Origin: Streptomyces albidoflavus
Lineage (GTDB): Bacteria; Actinomycetota; Actinomycetes; Streptomycetales; Streptomycetaceae
Direction: 5' to 3'
DNA length: 64,000 nt
Assembly (NCBI RefSeq): GCF_000719955.1
Contig: NZ_JOII01000020.1
Location: forward strand, 37,914-101,913
Part shown: in pieces, positions 9,408 to 17,329 of the stretch
Numbering within the stretch: the first letter of the stretch is position 1
How the letters are laid out: each line of letters begins with the position of its first letter
Position numbers and translations under genes: made by a program
The notes under the pieces: generated by a model
Seen by the model: only the letters and a program-made list of their open reading frames with translations
What the model was told of the DNA's origin: nothing
Databases searched by the model: none

Positions 9408-10151
9408 ATGCCGTCTGACGCCGTCCCCGCCTCGGCCGGCGAGACCGGGCCGCGCGGCCTGATTCTGGATTTCGCCGGGGTGCTCACCTCCGACCCCCGG
9501 GAAGCCCAGCACGCCTGGTGCCGGTCGGAGGGGCTGGCGCCGGGGGCGTGGCGGGCGGCTCTGGCCGAGCATCCGGAGGGGCGGCGGCTGTACGCGGCGC
9601 TGGAGACGGGGAAGCTCGCGCAGGCGGAGTGAAACAGGGCCACGGCGGCTCTCCTCGGCCCGCACGTCGACCCGTCGAATCTGATGGGCCGGGTCTGGGC
9701 CCGGGTGCCGGTGGCGCGGGGGATGGTCGCGCTGGCCCGTGCCGCGCGTGCCGCCGGTCACCGCCTCGCCCTGCTCTCGAACAGCTTCGGCCTCGATCCG
9801 TTCAACCCGTACGAGCACGTGGGGGTCTGGGAACTGTTCGACGTGCACGTCGTCTCGGAGCAGGCCGGCCTGGCCAAGCCCGATCCGGGGATCTATCAGC
9901 TTGTCCTGGACCGGCTCGGGCTCCCGCCGGAGCGGTGCGTCTTCGCCGACGACCAGGCAGCCAACCTCGTGCCCGCCGTGGCGGCGGGCATCGCCACCGT
10001 GCATGTCACCGACGAGGCGGTGGCCGTGGACGAGTTGACCCGGCAGCTCGGCCTGCGGGGCCTCACCCCTCCCCCTCGTCCCCCCAGGGGTCGAGACCTT
10101 CGCGCCGTCGCTGCCCCGCCCCCGGCGTCGGGTCCAGATAGACCCGCTTGA
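9408..10151 (+). pseudogene. HAD-family hydrolase interrupted by one in-frame TGA
   Basis: Reading in one frame from ATG 9408 (GGAGGG upstream), the N-terminal part carries HAD motif I (LILDFAGVLTSDP). TGA at 9630-9632 then interrupts, and after it the same frame continues with coding character: motif II LALLSNSFG, motif III lysine in AGLAKPDPGIYQ and motif IV VFADDQAANLVP. The stop stands just after AQAE and before NRATAALLG, where family members usually have Trp, so TGG to TGA is the simplest explanation. An ATG at 9684 could start a truncated product lacking the catalytic Asp. The 3' end overlaps the convergent transporter gene by 89 bases. A sequencing error or stop read-through are alternatives. 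Confidence 0.82.
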
Positions 10152-11130
10152 TCTGCGGGAACCTCTCGCGGAGGCGTCGCTCGGCGCGTTCGCAGGCCCA
10201 CTCGATCTCCGCTGCCGTGGCCGTGTCGCGGAAGTCGACCTTGGCGGCGGCGAGGGCCTCGTCGGGGCCCTGCATGAGGGTGGTCAGTTCCAGGACGGAG
10301 TGGACCTGGTCGACGGCGAGGAGTTCGGCGTGGATGGCCTCGCGGACGGGGGCGGGGAGGGGGCGGCCGAGGAGGAGTTCGACGTTGGAGCGGCCCAGGA
10401 CCCAGGCGACGTAGACGAGGAGGAGGCCGATGAGGAGGGAGGCGACGCCGTCGAAGACCGGGGAGCCGGTGAGGTGGGCGCCGGTGAGGCCGCCGGCGGC
10501 GAGGACGAGGCCGACCAGGGCGGCGGAGTCCTCCATGACGACGGCCTTGACGGTGGTGTCGGGGGTGTGGCGGAGGTAGTGGCGCAGCGGGGTGCGGGCC
10601 CGGCGGGCCTCGCCGCGCATCTGGCGGGCGCCGGTGCGCAGGCTGAACCCCTCCAGGAGGAAGGCGATGCCGAGGACGGCGTAGGAGAGGGTGGGGTTGC
10701 CCAGTTCCTCGCCGACGGCCAGCGTGTGGACGCCGTCGTAGATGGCGAAGACGGCGCCGCCGACGAAGGTGGCGACGGAGGCGAGCAGGGCCCAGACGTA
10801 GCGGGCGGCGGCGTAGCCGAGGGGGTGGGCCTCGTCCGGGGGATGGGCGCTGCGGCGCAGGGCGGTGAGCAGGAGCAGTTCGGTGACGGTGTCGGCGACC
10901 GAGTGGGCGGCCTCGGAGAGCATGGCGCTGGAGCCGCTGATGATGCCCGCGACGGCCTTGGCGACGGCGATGCCGAGGTTGGCTCCGGCGGCGACGAGGA
11001 CGGTGAAGGTCGACTCACCCCGGTCGGCGCCCGGACCGCCGCCGAGGGTACCGGTGCCGGCGGCGCCGGTGCCGGGGGCGGCGGCCGGGGAATCGCCGAG
11101 GTCGTCTGGTTCCGCTGAGGCTGCACCCAT
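10063..11130 (-). CDS. Cation diffusion facilitator (CDF) metal transporter
   Basis: A 355-residue protein with a disordered Gly/Ala N-terminus (about 40 residues), then five to six membrane helices. The first two are VLVAAGANLGIAVAKAVAGI and the SEAAHSVADTVTELLLL helix, which supplies the H..xD metal site. A second site lies in VMEDSAALVGLVLAAGG. The C-terminal cytoplasmic domain (EAIHAELLAVDQVHSVLELT...KVDFRDTATAAEIEWACERA) is the ferredoxin-like dimer domain of CDF proteins. These antiport Zn2+ or similar divalent cations for protons. Upstream of the ATG, CATAAT (reverse strand, 11139-11144) sits eight bases away without a ribosome site, so a leaderless mRNA is likely. The metal is not predictable from what is visible. 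Confidence 0.88.
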   Translation of the reverse strand: MGAASAEPDDLGDSPAAAPGTGAAGTGTLGGGPGADRGESTFTVLVAAGANLGIAVAKAVAGIISGSSAMLSEAAHSVADTVTELLLLTALRRSAHPPDEAHPLGYAAARYVWALLASVATFVGGAVFAIYDGVHTLAVGEELGNPTLSYAVLGIAFLLEGFSLRTGARQMRGEARRARTPLRHYLRHTPDTTVKAVVMEDSAALVGLVLAAGGLTGAHLTGSPVFDGVASLLIGLLLVYVAWVLGRSNVELLLGRPLPAPVREAIHAELLAVDQVHSVLELTTLMQGPDEALAAAKVDFRDTATAAEIEWACERAERRLRERFPQIKRVYLDPTPGAGQRRREGLDPWGDEGEG

Positions 11131-11184
11131 GGGCGGGGATTATGCCCGGTACAGGTGGTTCGGCCTGGTATGCCTCGCGGCAGG

Positions 11185-11775
11185 TCAGCCCTTCGCCGCG
11201 CCCCCGGCGCGACCGAGACGGAGCGCGGAGACGAGGAAGAAGACGCCGCCGAGGAAGGCGTAGCCGGCCAGGGCGCTCAGCGAGGCGTCGGCGCCGCCCG
11301 CCTGGGCGATGAAGGAGGCTCCGGCGAGGGTGGAGATGCCGCCGCTGGCGATCATCGCCCACTGGCCGCCGAGCCCGCGCCGGGCGACGCCGACGGCGAG
11401 CTGGACGAGGCCCGCGGTGATCGCCCAGGCGCCCCAGACCCGCAGGACGGCCGGGATGCCGGAGGTGGCGGCAACCGCGAGACCGGCGGCGGTGAGGGTG
11501 CTGAGCGCGGCGTTCACGTACAGGCCGCGCACCGGCCGGCCGCCAGGGCGGGCGGAGCGGAGGTCGGCGACCGCGCACCCCACGTCGAAGAGGGGATAGG
11601 CGACGAGGAGGAGGGTGGCGGGGGCACTCAGGGTGTCGGCGGTGGCGAGGAGCAGGGCTGCCCAGACGGCGGCGAAGGCGAAGCGCAGGAAGTAGAGCTT
11701 GCGCAGGGCGGCGGCGGGAGAAGCGGCGGCGGGGGTGGAGGCTGTGGCGGCTGCGGATTCGGTGAGCGTGTCCAT
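11185..11775 (-). CDS. Small integral membrane protein (DUF308-like)
   Basis: 196 residues. An Ala/Thr-rich N-terminus is followed by about six hydrophobic segments, among them LYFLRFAFAAVWAALLLATA, TLLLVAYPLFDVGCAVADL, WGAWAITAGLVQLAVGVA and ALAGYAFLGGVFFLVSALRL. The repeated helix pairs resemble the DUF308/HdeD layout. Function is unknown. It is divergent from a TetR regulator across 130 bases that contain two mirrored operator-like sites, so it is very likely the regulator's target. The ATG at 11775 has AAGGGGA upstream. Induction by a small molecule sensed by the TetR protein is the expected mode. Confidence 0.72.
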   Translation of the reverse strand: MDTLTESAAATASTPAAASPAAALRKLYFLRFAFAAVWAALLLATADTLSAPATLLLVAYPLFDVGCAVADLRSARPGGRPVRGLYVNAALSTLTAAGLAVAATSGIPAVLRVWGAWAITAGLVQLAVGVARRGLGGQWAMIASGGISTLAGASFIAQAGGADASLSALAGYAFLGGVFFLVSALRLGRAGGAAKG

Positions 11776-11809
11776 GGAAGTCCCCTTCGGGCAGGGCTGG
11801 TTCGGCGGC

Positions 11810-11883
11810 GAGGGAGAACGTTCGTTCTCGCTACGCAGTCAAGAGCGTGCGGCGGCGACTGTCAAGACCGAACGTTCTCCCTC
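11810..11883. promoter_or_regulatory. Mirrored operator pair in the TetR/membrane-protein divergent promoter
   Basis: The 15-mer gagggagaacgttcg at 11810-11824 recurs as its exact reverse complement at 11869-11883. Each contains the palindrome GAACGTTC, and the left copy extends to GAGAACG-TT-CGTTCTC (11814-11829). The right copy ends 10 bases before a TAGCCT -10 element of the regulator gene. The placement fits autorepression plus repression of the divergent membrane-protein gene. Confidence 0.8.
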
Positions 11884-11905
11884 ATGGGTGGGTTAGCCTG
11901 TCCGC

Positions 11906-12514
11906 ATGAGTGAGGGCAAGCGGAACGGGAAGGGTGCGGGCGCCGGCGCGGGCACCTCGGCGGCGCGGGCGCGGCTGCTCGCGACGGCGACGCGGATCTT
12001 CTACGCGGAGGGCATCCACGCGGTCGGTGTCGACCGGATCGTCTCGGAGGCCGAGGTCACCCGGGCCACGCTGTACCGGCACTTCGCGGGCAAGGAGGAA
12101 CTGGTCCTCGCCTGCCTCGGCCAGGTCGACCAGGGGATGCGGGCGGGGGTGGAGGCGGCCGTACGGGAGGCCGGGCCCTCGGCGGCCGACGCGGTGCGGG
12201 CGGTGGCCGGGTTCATCACCGGCGGCATCCGGAGCGAGGGTTTCCGCGGCTGCGCCTTCCTCAACGCGGCCGTCGAGTACCCCGACCCGGACCACCCCGT
12301 CCACCAGGCCGTCCTGGCGCACCGCCAGTGGTTCCTGGAGCGGGTCACGGAGCTGCTGGCGCGGGTCGCCGGGGAGCCGGCCGAGGAGGCCGGGCACGAC
12401 TTCGTCATGCTCCGGGACGGGGCGATGGCCGCCGGGTGCCTCTCGGACCCGGAGCTGGTCTCGGCGACCTTCCTGCGCGGGGTGGACGGGGTCCTGCGGG
12501 CCCTGGAGAAGTGA
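11906..12514 (+). CDS. TetR-family transcriptional regulator
   Basis: A 202-residue protein with an N-terminal TetR helix-turn-helix (ARLLATATRIFYAEGIHAVG, then VSEAEVTRATLYRHFAGKEE at about residues 20-70) and a helical ligand domain. It probably represses the divergent membrane-protein gene through the mirrored sites at 11810-11883. The ATG at 11906 lies six bases after TAGCCT (11894-11899) with no ribosome site, so the transcript is probably leaderless. The ligand is unknown. It converges on the thioesterase gene 30 bases downstream. Confidence 0.9.
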   Translation: MSEGKRNGKGAGAGAGTSAARARLLATATRIFYAEGIHAVGVDRIVSEAEVTRATLYRHFAGKEELVLACLGQVDQGMRAGVEAAVREAGPSAADAVRAVAGFITGGIRSEGFRGCAFLNAAVEYPDPDHPVHQAVLAHRQWFLERVTELLARVAGEPAEEAGHDFVMLRDGAMAAGCLSDPELVSATFLRGVDGVLRALEK

Positions 12515-12544
12515 CCCCGGGCCGGGCGGGGGCGGGTCGGAGGG

Positions 12545-13420
12545 TCAGCGGGGAACGCGCATGACGCCTTCCTGGATCACCGTGACGGCGAGCTTGCCGT
12601 CCCGCGTGTAGATGCGGCCCTGGCCCAGACCCCGGCCGCCGGAGGCCGACGGGGAGTGCTGGTCGTAGAGGAGCCAGTCGTCGGCGCGGAGCGGGCGGTG
12701 GAACCACATGGCGTGGTCGAGGCTGGCGCCGGTGATGTCGCCGGTGGTCCAGCCGCCCCGGCCGTGGGCGAGCAGGACCGAGTCGAGCAGCGTCATGTCC
12801 GAGACGTACGTGGTCAGGCAGACGTGGGTGAGCGGGTCGACGTCGCCGAGCTTGCCGTTGGTGCGGAACCAGACTTGGGAGCGGGGTTCGCGCGGGGTGC
12901 CCCGGGTGGCGTACGGGGGCTCGTGGACGTAGCGCAGGTCGACGGCGGCGCGGGCCTCCAGGAGGCGGTCGGCGACGCCCTCGTCGGTGAAGGCGGCGGC
13001 GTGGCGCGGGACCATCTCCTCGCCGGTGGCGAGGGTCTCCGGGTCCGGCGCGGGCGGCATCGGCTCCTGGTGGTCCAGGCCCTCCTCCCAGGTCTGGAAG
13101 GAGGCGGAGAGGTGGAAGATCGGCTGGCCGTGCTGGACGGCGACGACCCGCCGGGTGGTGAAGGAGCGGCCGTCGCGGATGCGGTCGACGGTGTAGACGA
13201 TCGGCGCGCCCGGGTCCCCGGGCCGCAGGAAGTACGCGTGCAGGGAGTGGGTGTGCCGGTCGTCCGGGACGGTCCGCCCGGCCGCCACCAGCGCCTGGGC
13301 GGCGACCTGGCCCCCGAAGACGCGGGGGATGACGGCCGAGCGGGACTGCCCGCGGAAGATGTCCTGCTCGATCCGCTCCAGGTCGAGCAGGACCAGCAGT
13401 CCGGCCAGTGCGTCGTTCAC
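12545..13420 (-). CDS. tesB: Acyl-CoA thioesterase II
   Basis: This 291-residue protein has the double hot-dog layout of TesB. The N-terminal half contains FRGQSRSAVIPRVFGGQVAAQAL and SLHAYFLRPGD; the C-terminal half contains SLDHAMWFHRPLRADDWLLY and GRGLGQGRIYTRDG. The Asp in ASLDHAMWFH and the downstream Gln are the expected catalytic residues. TesB hydrolyses fatty-acyl-CoA to free acid and CoA in the cytosol. It lies 63 bases downstream of an acyl-CoA dehydrogenase on the same strand, so the two may be co-transcribed for acyl-CoA turnover. Confidence 0.92.
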   Translation of the reverse strand: MNDALAGLLVLLDLERIEQDIFRGQSRSAVIPRVFGGQVAAQALVAAGRTVPDDRHTHSLHAYFLRPGDPGAPIVYTVDRIRDGRSFTTRRVVAVQHGQPIFHLSASFQTWEEGLDHQEPMPPAPDPETLATGEEMVPRHAAAFTDEGVADRLLEARAAVDLRYVHEPPYATRGTPREPRSQVWFRTNGKLGDVDPLTHVCLTTYVSDMTLLDSVLLAHGRGGWTTGDITGASLDHAMWFHRPLRADDWLLYDQHSPSASGGRGLGQGRIYTRDGKLAVTVIQEGVMRVPR

Positions 13421-13483
13421 GTGAGGGTGGCTCCGCTTCCGGTCAGGGCTGGACGGACTGCTGGGGGTGCTGCCGGTCAGGTC

Positions 13484-14641
13484 TCAGAGACCCATGTTCT
13501 TCGCGATGATCATCTTCATGACCTCGCTGGTGCCGCCGTAGATGCGGTTGACGCGGTTGTCCGCGTACAGGCGGGCGATCGGGTACTCATTCATGTAGCC
13601 GTAGCCGCCGTGCAGCTGGAGGCAGCGGTCGATGACGCGGGAGGCGACCTCGGTGCAGAAGAGCTTGGCGGAGGCGGCCTCGGCGGCGCTCAGCTCACCG
13701 GCGTCGTGGGCCTCCAGGGCGCGGTCGCAGACGGCCTCGGCGGCGTCGACCTCGGCCTGGCAGGCGGCCAGCTCGAACTTGGTGTTCTGGAAGGAGGCGA
13801 CCGTCTTGCCGAAGACCGTGCGGTCCTGGACGTACTCCTTGGCGAACCGGATCGCGGCGGCGGCCTGGGCGTAGGCGCCGACCGCGATGCCCAGGCGCTC
13901 CTGGGGGAGGTTCTGGCCGAGGTAGGCGAAGCCCTTGTTCTCCTCGCCGAGCAGGTCCTCGACGGGGACCTTGACGTCGGTGAAGGAGAGTTCGGCGGTG
14001 TCGGAGGTGCGCAGGCCCAGCTTGTCGAGCTTGCGGCCGACGGCGTACCCCTCGGAGGTGGTGTCGACCACGAAGAGGGAGATGCCGAAGCGGCGGTCCT
14101 CGGGGGTGGGCGCGGCGGTGCGGGCACAGACGATGACGCGGTCGGCGTGGACGCCGCCGGTGATGAAGGTCTTGGCGCCGTTGAGCACGTAGTGGCTGCC
14201 GTCGGCCGAGAGCTTGGCGGTGGTCTTCATGCCGGCCAGGTCGGAGCCGGTGCCGGGCTCGGTCATGGCGATGGCGTACATGGTGGTGCCGGTGACGAAG
14301 TCGGGCAGCCAGCGCTTCTTCTGGTCCTCGGTGGCGTACGCCTTGAGGTAGGGCAGGCAGAGCGCGACGTGGACGCCGGAGCCGCCGAAGGAGACGCCGG
14401 CGCGGGCGCACTCCTCGGAGATGATCGCCTGGTACTTGAAGGACTCCTCGCCGGCGCCGCCGAACTCCTCGGGCACCTCGATGCCGAAGATGCCCAGCTC
14501 GCCGAGCTTGTAGTAGAACTCCCGCGGCGCCTGGCCGGCGGCCAGCCACTCGTCGTAGACCGGGACGACCTCGGCCTCGATGAAGGACCGGAGGGTGTCG
14601 CGGAACGCCTCGTGGTCCTCGTTGTACACCGTACGACGCAT
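13484..14641 (-). CDS. Acyl-CoA dehydrogenase
   Basis: A 385-residue FAD enzyme with the family signatures AIAMTEPGTGSDLAGMKT (middle domain), RTVFGKTVASFQNTKFELA and LQLHGGYGYMNEYPIARLYA near the C-terminus, ending with YGGTSEVMKMIIAK. It introduces the alpha-beta double bond in acyl-CoA. The start at 14641 (MRRTVYNEDHEAFR) was chosen because AGGAG stands eight bases upstream; the open frame extends to 14725 but that part has no protein character. An operator-like dyad lies about 130 bases upstream at 14768-14783. From memory, S. coelicolor also has an acyl-CoA dehydrogenase gene at this place beside the leucine operon. Confidence 0.92.
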   Translation of the reverse strand: MRRTVYNEDHEAFRDTLRSFIEAEVVPVYDEWLAAGQAPREFYYKLGELGIFGIEVPEEFGGAGEESFKYQAIISEECARAGVSFGGSGVHVALCLPYLKAYATEDQKKRWLPDFVTGTTMYAIAMTEPGTGSDLAGMKTTAKLSADGSHYVLNGAKTFITGGVHADRVIVCARTAAPTPEDRRFGISLFVVDTTSEGYAVGRKLDKLGLRTSDTAELSFTDVKVPVEDLLGEENKGFAYLGQNLPQERLGIAVGAYAQAAAAIRFAKEYVQDRTVFGKTVASFQNTKFELAACQAEVDAAEAVCDRALEAHDAGELSAAEAASAKLFCTEVASRVIDRCLQLHGGYGYMNEYPIARLYADNRVNRIYGGTSEVMKMIIAKNMGL

Positions 14642-14767
14642 GGTGATGCTCCTAGATCGGCTCGGGACCGGCCGCGCGGGGCGGTCGGCCCACTCTCGTC
14701 CGGGCCGCGTCTCCGGTCCGGCCATGGGCGCGCAAGCACGCTTTCACCGACCGGCACAGACCACCGG

Positions 14768-14783
14768 CTAAGCGCTTGCTCAG
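14768..14783. promoter_or_regulatory. Operator-like dyad upstream of acyl-CoA dehydrogenase
   Basis: CTaAGC-N4-GCTcAG is a 16-base inverted repeat containing the palindrome aagcgctt (14770-14777). It resembles sites I recall for TetR-type repressors of fatty-acid degradation in actinomycetes. It sits 127 bases before the dehydrogenase ATG. The rest of 14642-14905 holds no gene. Confidence 0.5.
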
Positions 14784-14905
14784 ACGCAAGTTACCCGGCG
14801 GTTCCGGCAGCTGTCCAGGGCATGCGACGGCCGTCACGCGGCACCGGGAGCACGGACACCGCGCGGTACGCGTCACTCCGGTGGAGCCATGCCCCACCGG
14901 CCCCC

Positions 14906-15520
14906 TCAGCCCCGCGCGGGCGCCCCGGCGCCGGCCGCGAAGGCGCCCCGGGCGAGGCGGTGCAGCAGCTCGGACATGCCGGCCCGGCCCGGCAGGGCGC
15001 CCGGCCGGCCGAGGTGCGGGGTGGAGTTGAGCAGGCCGAACACCGCGTGGACGGTCGCGCGGGCGGCGGGCTCGTCGAACTCCGGGTAGAGGCGGCGGAC
15101 GGCCTCGACCCACAGCTCGACGTACTGGCGCTGGAGGCGGCGGACCCGCTTGCGGTCGGCGTCGCGCAGGCGGTCCAGCTCGCGGTCGTGGAGGGTGATC
15201 AGGGGGCGGTCGTCGAGGGCGAAGTCGATGTGGCCCGCGATGAGCGAGTCGAGGACGGCCTCCGGCGCGGTGCGGTCGGCCGCCTCGGTGCGCTGCCTGC
15301 CGCCCTCCAGGAGCTGTTCGGAGATGCCGACGAGCAGTTCGGCGAGCATCGCGTCCTTGCCCGCGAAGTGGCGGTAGAGGCCGGGCCCGCTGATGCCGAC
15401 GGCGGCCCCTATCTCGTCCACGCCGACCCCGTGGAAGCCCCGCTCGGCGAAGAGGCGGGCGGCCTCCTTGAGGATCTGCTCGCGGCGGGTGGGGGTGGCG
15501 GTGGGAGTCATGGAACTCAT
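14906..15520 (-). CDS. TetR-family regulator of the leucine-degradation operon
   Basis: This 204-residue protein has a TetR helix-turn-helix in residues 10-60 (REQILKEAARLFAERGFHGV, then VGISGPGLYRHFAGKDAM) and a helical C-terminal ligand domain. It is divergent from the accD1 gene. The 115-base gap contains two copies of a GTTAnCGGTCnTTAAC site, so it most likely represses itself and the leucine/isovalerate operon and is released by an acyl-CoA intermediate. That mode is known for related regulators but is inferred here. The start may be ATG 15520 or the in-frame ATG 15511; neither has a strong ribosome site. Confidence 0.88.
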   Translation of the reverse strand: MSSMTPTATPTRREQILKEAARLFAERGFHGVGVDEIGAAVGISGPGLYRHFAGKDAMLAELLVGISEQLLEGGRQRTEAADRTAPEAVLDSLIAGHIDFALDDRPLITLHDRELDRLRDADRKRVRRLQRQYVELWVEAVRRLYPEFDEPAARATVHAVFGLLNSTPHLGRPGALPGRAGMSELLHRLARGAFAAGAGAPARG

Positions 15521-15533
15521 TCTAGACAGGGTC

Positions 15534-15578
15534 GTTAGCGGTCGTTAACCTGTCCGCAACGCGTTAACGGTCATTAAC
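15534..15578. promoter_or_regulatory. Two tandem operator sites before accD1
   Basis: gttagcggtcgttaac (15534-15549) and gttaacggtcattaac (15563-15578) are near-identical 16-base dyads, GTTA-N8-TAAC. Their starts are 29 bases apart, close to three helical turns. They lie in the divergent gap between the TetR gene and accD1, so binding could control both directions. Confidence 0.85.
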
Positions 15579-15635
15579 GCCGGAGCGGTCGCCCCACCGG
15601 AGGCCGCGCCGGTCACGGCAAGGGAGCCACAGGCC

Positions 15636-17267
15636 ATGCGAGAGGCACCAGTGCTGGGGAGCGCCGCCGATCCGGCGTCCGACACCTGGCGGACCAACGA
15701 AGAGGCGCACACCAAGCTCGCCGCGCGGCTGCGCGAGAAGCTGGCCGAGGCCCGCCTCGGCGGCGGCGAGCGCTCCCGGGCCCGGCACGTGGCCCGCGGC
15801 AAGCTCCTCCCCCGCGACCGGGTCGACGCCCTGCTCGACCCCGGTTCGCCCTTCCTGGAGCTGGCCCCGCTGGCGGCCGACGGGATGTACGGCGGGGGCG
15901 CCCCGGCCGCCGGGGTGATCGCCGGGATCGGGCGGGTCTCGGGCCGGCTCTGCGTGATCGTGGCCAACGACGCCACGGTCAAGGGCGGCACGTACTACCC
16001 GATGACCGTCAAGAAGCACCTGCGCGCCCAGGAGGTGGCGCTGGAGAACCGGCTGCCCTGCCTCTACCTGGTCGACTCCGGCGGCGCCTTCCTGCCGATG
16101 CAGGACGAGGTCTTCCCCGACCGGGACCACTTCGGCCGCATCTTCTACAACCAGGCCCGCCTCTCCGGCTCCGGCATCGCCCAGATCGCCGCCGTCCTCG
16201 GCTCCTGCACCGCCGGCGGCGCCTACGTCCCGGCGATGAGCGACGAGGCCGTCATCGTGCGCAACCAGGGCACGATCTTCCTCGGCGGGCCGCCGCTGGT
16301 GAAGGCGGCCACCGGTGAGGTCGTCACCGCCGAGGAGCTGGGCGGCGGCGAGGTCCACTCGCGCACCTCCGGCGTCACCGACCACCTCGCCGAGGACGAC
16401 GCGCACGCCCTGCGCATCGTCCGCGACATCGTCGCCACCCTGCCGCCCTCCCCCGAGCCCAGCTGGGAACTGCTCCCCGTCGAGCCCCCGGCCCTGGACC
16501 CGGCGGGCCTGTACGGCGCCGTCCCGGCCGACTCGCGCACCCCGTACGACGTGCGCGAGGTCATCGGGCGCGTCGTGGACGGCTCGCGGTTCGCGGAGTT
16601 CAAGCAGGAGTACGGGCAGACGCTGGTCACCGGGTTCGCGCGCATCCACGGCCACCCGGTCGGCATCGTCGCCAACAACGGCATCCTCTTCTCGGAGTCC
16701 GCCCAGAAGGGCGCCCACTTCATCGAGCTGTGCGACCAGCGGGGCATCCCGCTGCTCTTCCTCCAGAACATCTCCGGCTTCATGGTCGGCCGGGACTACG
16801 AGGCCGGCGGTATCGCCAAGCACGGCGCCAAGATGGTCACCGCCGTCGCCTGTGCCCGCGTCCCCAAGCTCACCGTCGTCATCGGCGGCTCGTACGGCGC
16901 GGGCAACTACTCGATGTGCGGCCGGGCCTACAGCCCCCGCTTCCTGTGGATGTGGCCCAACGCCAAGATCTCCGTGATGGGCGGCGAGCAGGCCGCCTCG
17001 GTCCTCGCCACCGTCAAGCGGGACCAGATCGAGGCGCGCGGCGAGGAGTGGCCCGCCGAGGCCGAGGAGGAGTTCAAGGCACCGGTCCGCGCCCAGTACG
17101 AGACGCAGGGCGACGCCTACTACGCCACCGCCCGCCTCTGGGACGACGGCGTCATCGACCCGCTGGAGACCCGCCGCGTCGTCGGCCTGGCCCTGACCGC
17201 CTGCGCCCAGGCGCCGGTCCCCTCGCGCGACTCCGAGGCCCAGGGCTTCGGCGTCTTCCGGATGTGA
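15636..17267 (+). CDS. accD1: Acyl-CoA carboxylase, carboxyltransferase (beta) subunit
   Basis: A 543-residue carboxyltransferase with two crotonase-fold halves. Motifs include [20 protein letters not shown] and [20 protein letters not shown] in the first half, and [40 protein letters not shown] and [20 protein letters not shown] in the second. It moves CO2 from carboxybiotin to the acyl-CoA. Position with a biotin carboxylase, HMG-CoA lyase and acyl-CoA dehydrogenase points to 3-methylcrotonyl-CoA carboxylase of leucine breakdown. GGGAG precedes ATG 15636. The two tandem operators upstream suggest control by the divergent TetR protein. The symbol follows my memory of S. coelicolor. Confidence 0.92.
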   Translation: MREAPVLGSAADPASDTWRTNEEAHTKLAARLREKLAEARLGGGERSRARHVARGKLLPRDRVDALLDPGSPFLELAPLAADGMYGGGAPAAGVIAGIGRVSGRLCVIVANDATVKGGTYYPMTVKKHLRAQEVALENRLPCLYLVDSGGAFLPMQDEVFPDRDHFGRIFYNQARLSGSGIAQIAAVLGSCTAGGAYVPAMSDEAVIVRNQGTIFLGGPPLVKAATGEVVTAEELGGGEVHSRTSGVTDHLAEDDAHALRIVRDIVATLPPSPEPSWELLPVEPPALDPAGLYGAVPADSRTPYDVREVIGRVVDGSRFAEFKQEYGQTLVTGFARIHGHPVGIVANNGILFSESAQKGAHFIELCDQRGIPLLFLQNISGFMVGRDYEAGGIAKHGAKMVTAVACARVPKLTVVIGGSYGAGNYSMCGRAYSPRFLWMWPNAKISVMGGEQAASVLATVKRDQIEARGEEWPAEAEEEFKAPVRAQYETQGDAYYATARLWDDGVIDPLETRRVVGLALTACAQAPVPSRDSEAQGFGVFRM

Positions 17268-17329
17268 GCGGCATGGCCACCGACCAGGCAGCACGCAGCG
17301 CCCCCGCCGCAGCAGGAGGAGCCAGAACC

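Noticed and set aside
12656..15538. Very long forward open frame (960 codons) across the thioesterase and acyl-CoA dehydrogenase genes
   Set aside because: It is the antisense shadow of genes with strong G/C third positions; it reads as Val/Gly/Asp/Arg-rich sequence without domains.
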